Positions 62,444-64,000 of a stretch of DNA of 64,000 nucleotides are shown in pieces. The DNA is from Kiloniellales bacterium (GTDB taxonomy: Bacteria > Pseudomonadota > Alphaproteobacteria > Kiloniellales > JAKSDN01): positions 16,248 through 80,247 of the forward strand of contig JASJEC010000016.1 of the NCBI GenBank assembly GCA_030064845.1, written 5' to 3'. Numbering within the stretch: position 1 is the stretch's first letter; each line of letters begins with the position of its first letter. A model generated the notes under the pieces. It was given only the letters and a program-made list of their open reading frames with translations. It did not search any database and had not been told where the DNA came from. The position numbers and the translations under genes were made by a program.

Positions 62444-63883
62444 GTGAGCGAGCCGTCCTCGCGCCCTGCGGGCGCCCGTTTCGTCCAGGGCTCGATCATG
62501 GGCCATATCGCCGTCATGACCTCGACGGCGAGCATCGGCCTGATGGCGCTCTTCCTCGTCGACCTGGCCGACATGTACTTCCTCAGCCTGCTCGGCGAGG
62601 CCGAGCTGGCGGCGGCGGTCGGCTTCGCCGGCTCGATCCTTTTCTTCTCCACCTCGATCTCGATCGGCATCGCTATTGCCATGAGCGCCCTGGTCTCCCA
62701 GGCAATCGGCGCGGGGCGGCGAGCCCGGGCGCGCGGCCGGGTGGTCGATATCTTCGTCTTTGCCCTGGCTTTAACGATTCCCCTGGCGGCCCTGCTCTGG
62801 TTCAGCGCGCCCTGGCTGCTGGAGCTGCTCGGCGCCACGGGTCGGACCCTCGATCTGGCGACCTCCTACCTGCGCATTGTCCTGCCGTCCATGCCGGTCC
62901 TGGCGCTCGCCATTTCCTGCGGCGGCGCCCTGCGCGCGGTCGGCGACGCCCGTGGCGCCATGTATTCCACCTTGACCGGCGGCGCCGTTAACGCGCTGCT
63001 CGATCCGATCTTCATCTTCACGCTCGGCCTCGGGGTCGACGGGGCCGCGGCGGCGACCGTCGCCGGACGCTTCGCCGTGCTCGCCGTTGGCCTGCACGGC
63101 GTGGTCCGCAAGCAGGAACTGCTCGGGCGCTTCGCCTTCCGTCGTTTCACGCTGCAGGTTCCCGCGATCTTGGGCGTCGCCGCGCCGGCGATCATGACCA
63201 ACGTTGCCACGCCGGTGGGCTATGCTTTCGTTACCGAGGCGATCGCGCGCTTCGGCGACAGCGCGGTTGCCGGCTATGCCGTGATCGGCCGGATCATTCC
63301 GGTTGCCTTCGCCGTGGTCTTCGCGCTCTCGGGCGCGATCGGCCCGATCTTCGGCCAGAACCTCGGTGCCGGCCGGCTCGAACGGGTGCGGCGGACCCTG
63401 TGGGACGCGCTGATCTTCCTGACGATCACCGTGCTCTCGGTGTCGCTGCTGCTGTTCTTCCTGCAGGACCTGATCATCCTCGCCTTCATCGCCTCGGAGG
63501 AGGCAGCTGAGCTGATCGGCTTCTTCTGCACCTTCATCGCGATCGGCTATCTCTTCATCGGCGCCCAGTTCGTCGCCAACGCGGCCTTCAACAACCTGCG
63601 GCGGCCGACCTGGTCGACCTGGTCCAACTGGGGCCGCGCGACGTTCGGGACGATTCCCTTCGTCTGGGCCGGCGCGGCGCTGGCCGGCGCGCCGGGGGTC
63701 CTGGCCGGCCAGATTATCGGCGGAATGGTCTTCGGTCTCGCGAGCTTCCTGGTCGCGGCTGGTCTGGTGGCCCGCCTGGGCGAGTTGCCCGCCGCGCCGG
63801 GCGCACCGCCGAGGACGCTGCGCGTGCCGCTCTCGGCCCATACGCTCTACCGCGGCTGGATCGGCATCTTCAGCAAGGACTAG
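62444..63883 (+). CDS. MATE-family efflux transporter
   Basis: 479 residues, GTG start at 62444, about 12 membrane segments in two six-helix lobes (typical MATE). Motifs: LVDLADMYFLSLLG in the first lobe and the symmetric region VTEAIARFGDSAVAGYAV in the second. Exports cationic drugs or metabolites with H+ or Na+. Confidence 0.92.
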   Translation: MSEPSSRPAGARFVQGSIMGHIAVMTSTASIGLMALFLVDLADMYFLSLLGEAELAAAVGFAGSILFFSTSISIGIAIAMSALVSQAIGAGRRARARGRVVDIFVFALALTIPLAALLWFSAPWLLELLGATGRTLDLATSYLRIVLPSMPVLALAISCGGALRAVGDARGAMYSTLTGGAVNALLDPIFIFTLGLGVDGAAAATVAGRFAVLAVGLHGVVRKQELLGRFAFRRFTLQVPAILGVAAPAIMTNVATPVGYAFVTEAIARFGDSAVAGYAVIGRIIPVAFAVVFALSGAIGPIFGQNLGAGRLERVRRTLWDALIFLTITVLSVSLLLFFLQDLIILAFIASEEAAELIGFFCTFIAIGYLFIGAQFVANAAFNNLRRPTWSTWSNWGRATFGTIPFVWAGAALAGAPGVLAGQIIGGMVFGLASFLVAAGLVARLGELPAAPGAPPRTLRVPLSAHTLYRGWIGIFSKD

Positions 63884-63956
63884 GGCCTGTTGACATTCAG
63901 GGCGGGCTCCTGGTCCGAGTGAAATCGGCCCGCTGTTAGGCGCGAGGAGGAAGGAC

Positions 63957-64000
63957 ATGCCGAGCATATTCAACGACGAGCAACGCGGCAGCGGGCCGAT
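63957..64000 (+). CDS. Start of an unidentified gene (truncated by window end)
   Basis: ATG at 63957, with GAGGAGG at about 63944-63950 just upstream; the product begins MPSIFNDEQRGSGP and continues past the window. Too little to assign. Confidence 0.6.
   Translation, partial: MPSIFNDEQRGSGP

Noticed and set aside
63888..63912. CCTGTTGACATTCAGG near the window end as a transposon terminus
   Set aside because: No second end, target duplication or transposase is visible in the window.
1..64000. CRISPR arrays, insertion sequences, prophage, rRNA operon
   Set aside because: No regularly spaced repeats, transposase, integrase, phage structural gene or rRNA sequence was seen.

Overview
The window looks like chromosomal DNA of a GC-rich alphaproteobacterium, probably from the Rhodospirillales or a neighbouring order. 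Supporting signs are an RNase E with a long acidic insertion in its S1 domain, a MucR/CtrA-era style of small XRE regulator, an Agrobacterium PhrB-type iron-sulfur photolyase, an IscR/two-desulfurase locus, a TRAP transporter, a ParA-like ATPase and short palindromic intergenic repeats. Most of the window is ordinary housekeeping and metabolism. I see no phage, insertion sequence, CRISPR array or rRNA. There is one tRNA gene (elongator Met, CAT anticodon).

Layout. 1-9.4 kb: end of an aminotransferase gene, rne, the cell-wall genes amiC and mrcA, prfB with an intact programmed +1 frameshift, and a small membrane protein. 9.4-14.5 kb: EamA transporter and DUF455 protein, a thiol-dioxygenase-like cupin coupled to a four-rhodanese protein, a GNAT and a DUF4399 protein. 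14.5-24.5 kb: bcp, a beta-hydroxyacid dehydrogenase and an enolase-superfamily dehydratase, an iron-sulfur photolyase, a zinc alcohol dehydrogenase, an M24-fold protein lacking most metal ligands, and glnE. 24.7-29.4 kb: a large AsmA/YhdP-type protein and tyrS. 29.5-36.4 kb: an Asp/Glu-racemase-family gene divergent from a TPP enzyme, a D-amino-acid-dehydrogenase-like flavoprotein and a complete TRAP transporter, which looks like an uptake and catabolic unit.

36.4-48.1 kb: a lipoprotein, hydrolases, and a sulfur-handling block (cysE, iscR, two cysteine desulfurases, a 2Fe-2S ferredoxin, tenA, and further on mnmA) with a candidate palindromic operator over the leading promoter. No Fe-S scaffold gene is present in it. 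48.1-56.7 kb is the accessory part. A tightly overlapping minus-strand operon encodes a sulfotransferase-like protein, a carrier protein, an amino-acid-type adenylation enzyme, a membrane-anchored SGNH protein, an MBOAT acyltransferase and a 37-residue single-pass microprotein ending in a Tyr-containing tail. This has the same parts list as the Gram-positive Dlt D-alanylation system (DltC, A, D, B, X) but in a Gram-negative, with a changed substrate-pocket residue and an added sulfotransferase. It is the best candidate for an undescribed system here. Next to it on the same strand lie a His-rich polytopic membrane protein, a 2-oxoglutarate oxygenase and a GT8-like glycosyltransferase.

56.8-64 kb: a ChaA-type cation antiporter, a NIT-domain chemoreceptor, an alpha/beta-hydrolase lipoprotein, a small ParA-type ATPase with a nearby small coiled-coil protein, a MATE exporter and the start of a further gene. 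Several palindromic elements were found: three members of one family with TAGAGC-type ends (two of them supplying the stop codon of the adjacent gene), and one unrelated double hairpin.
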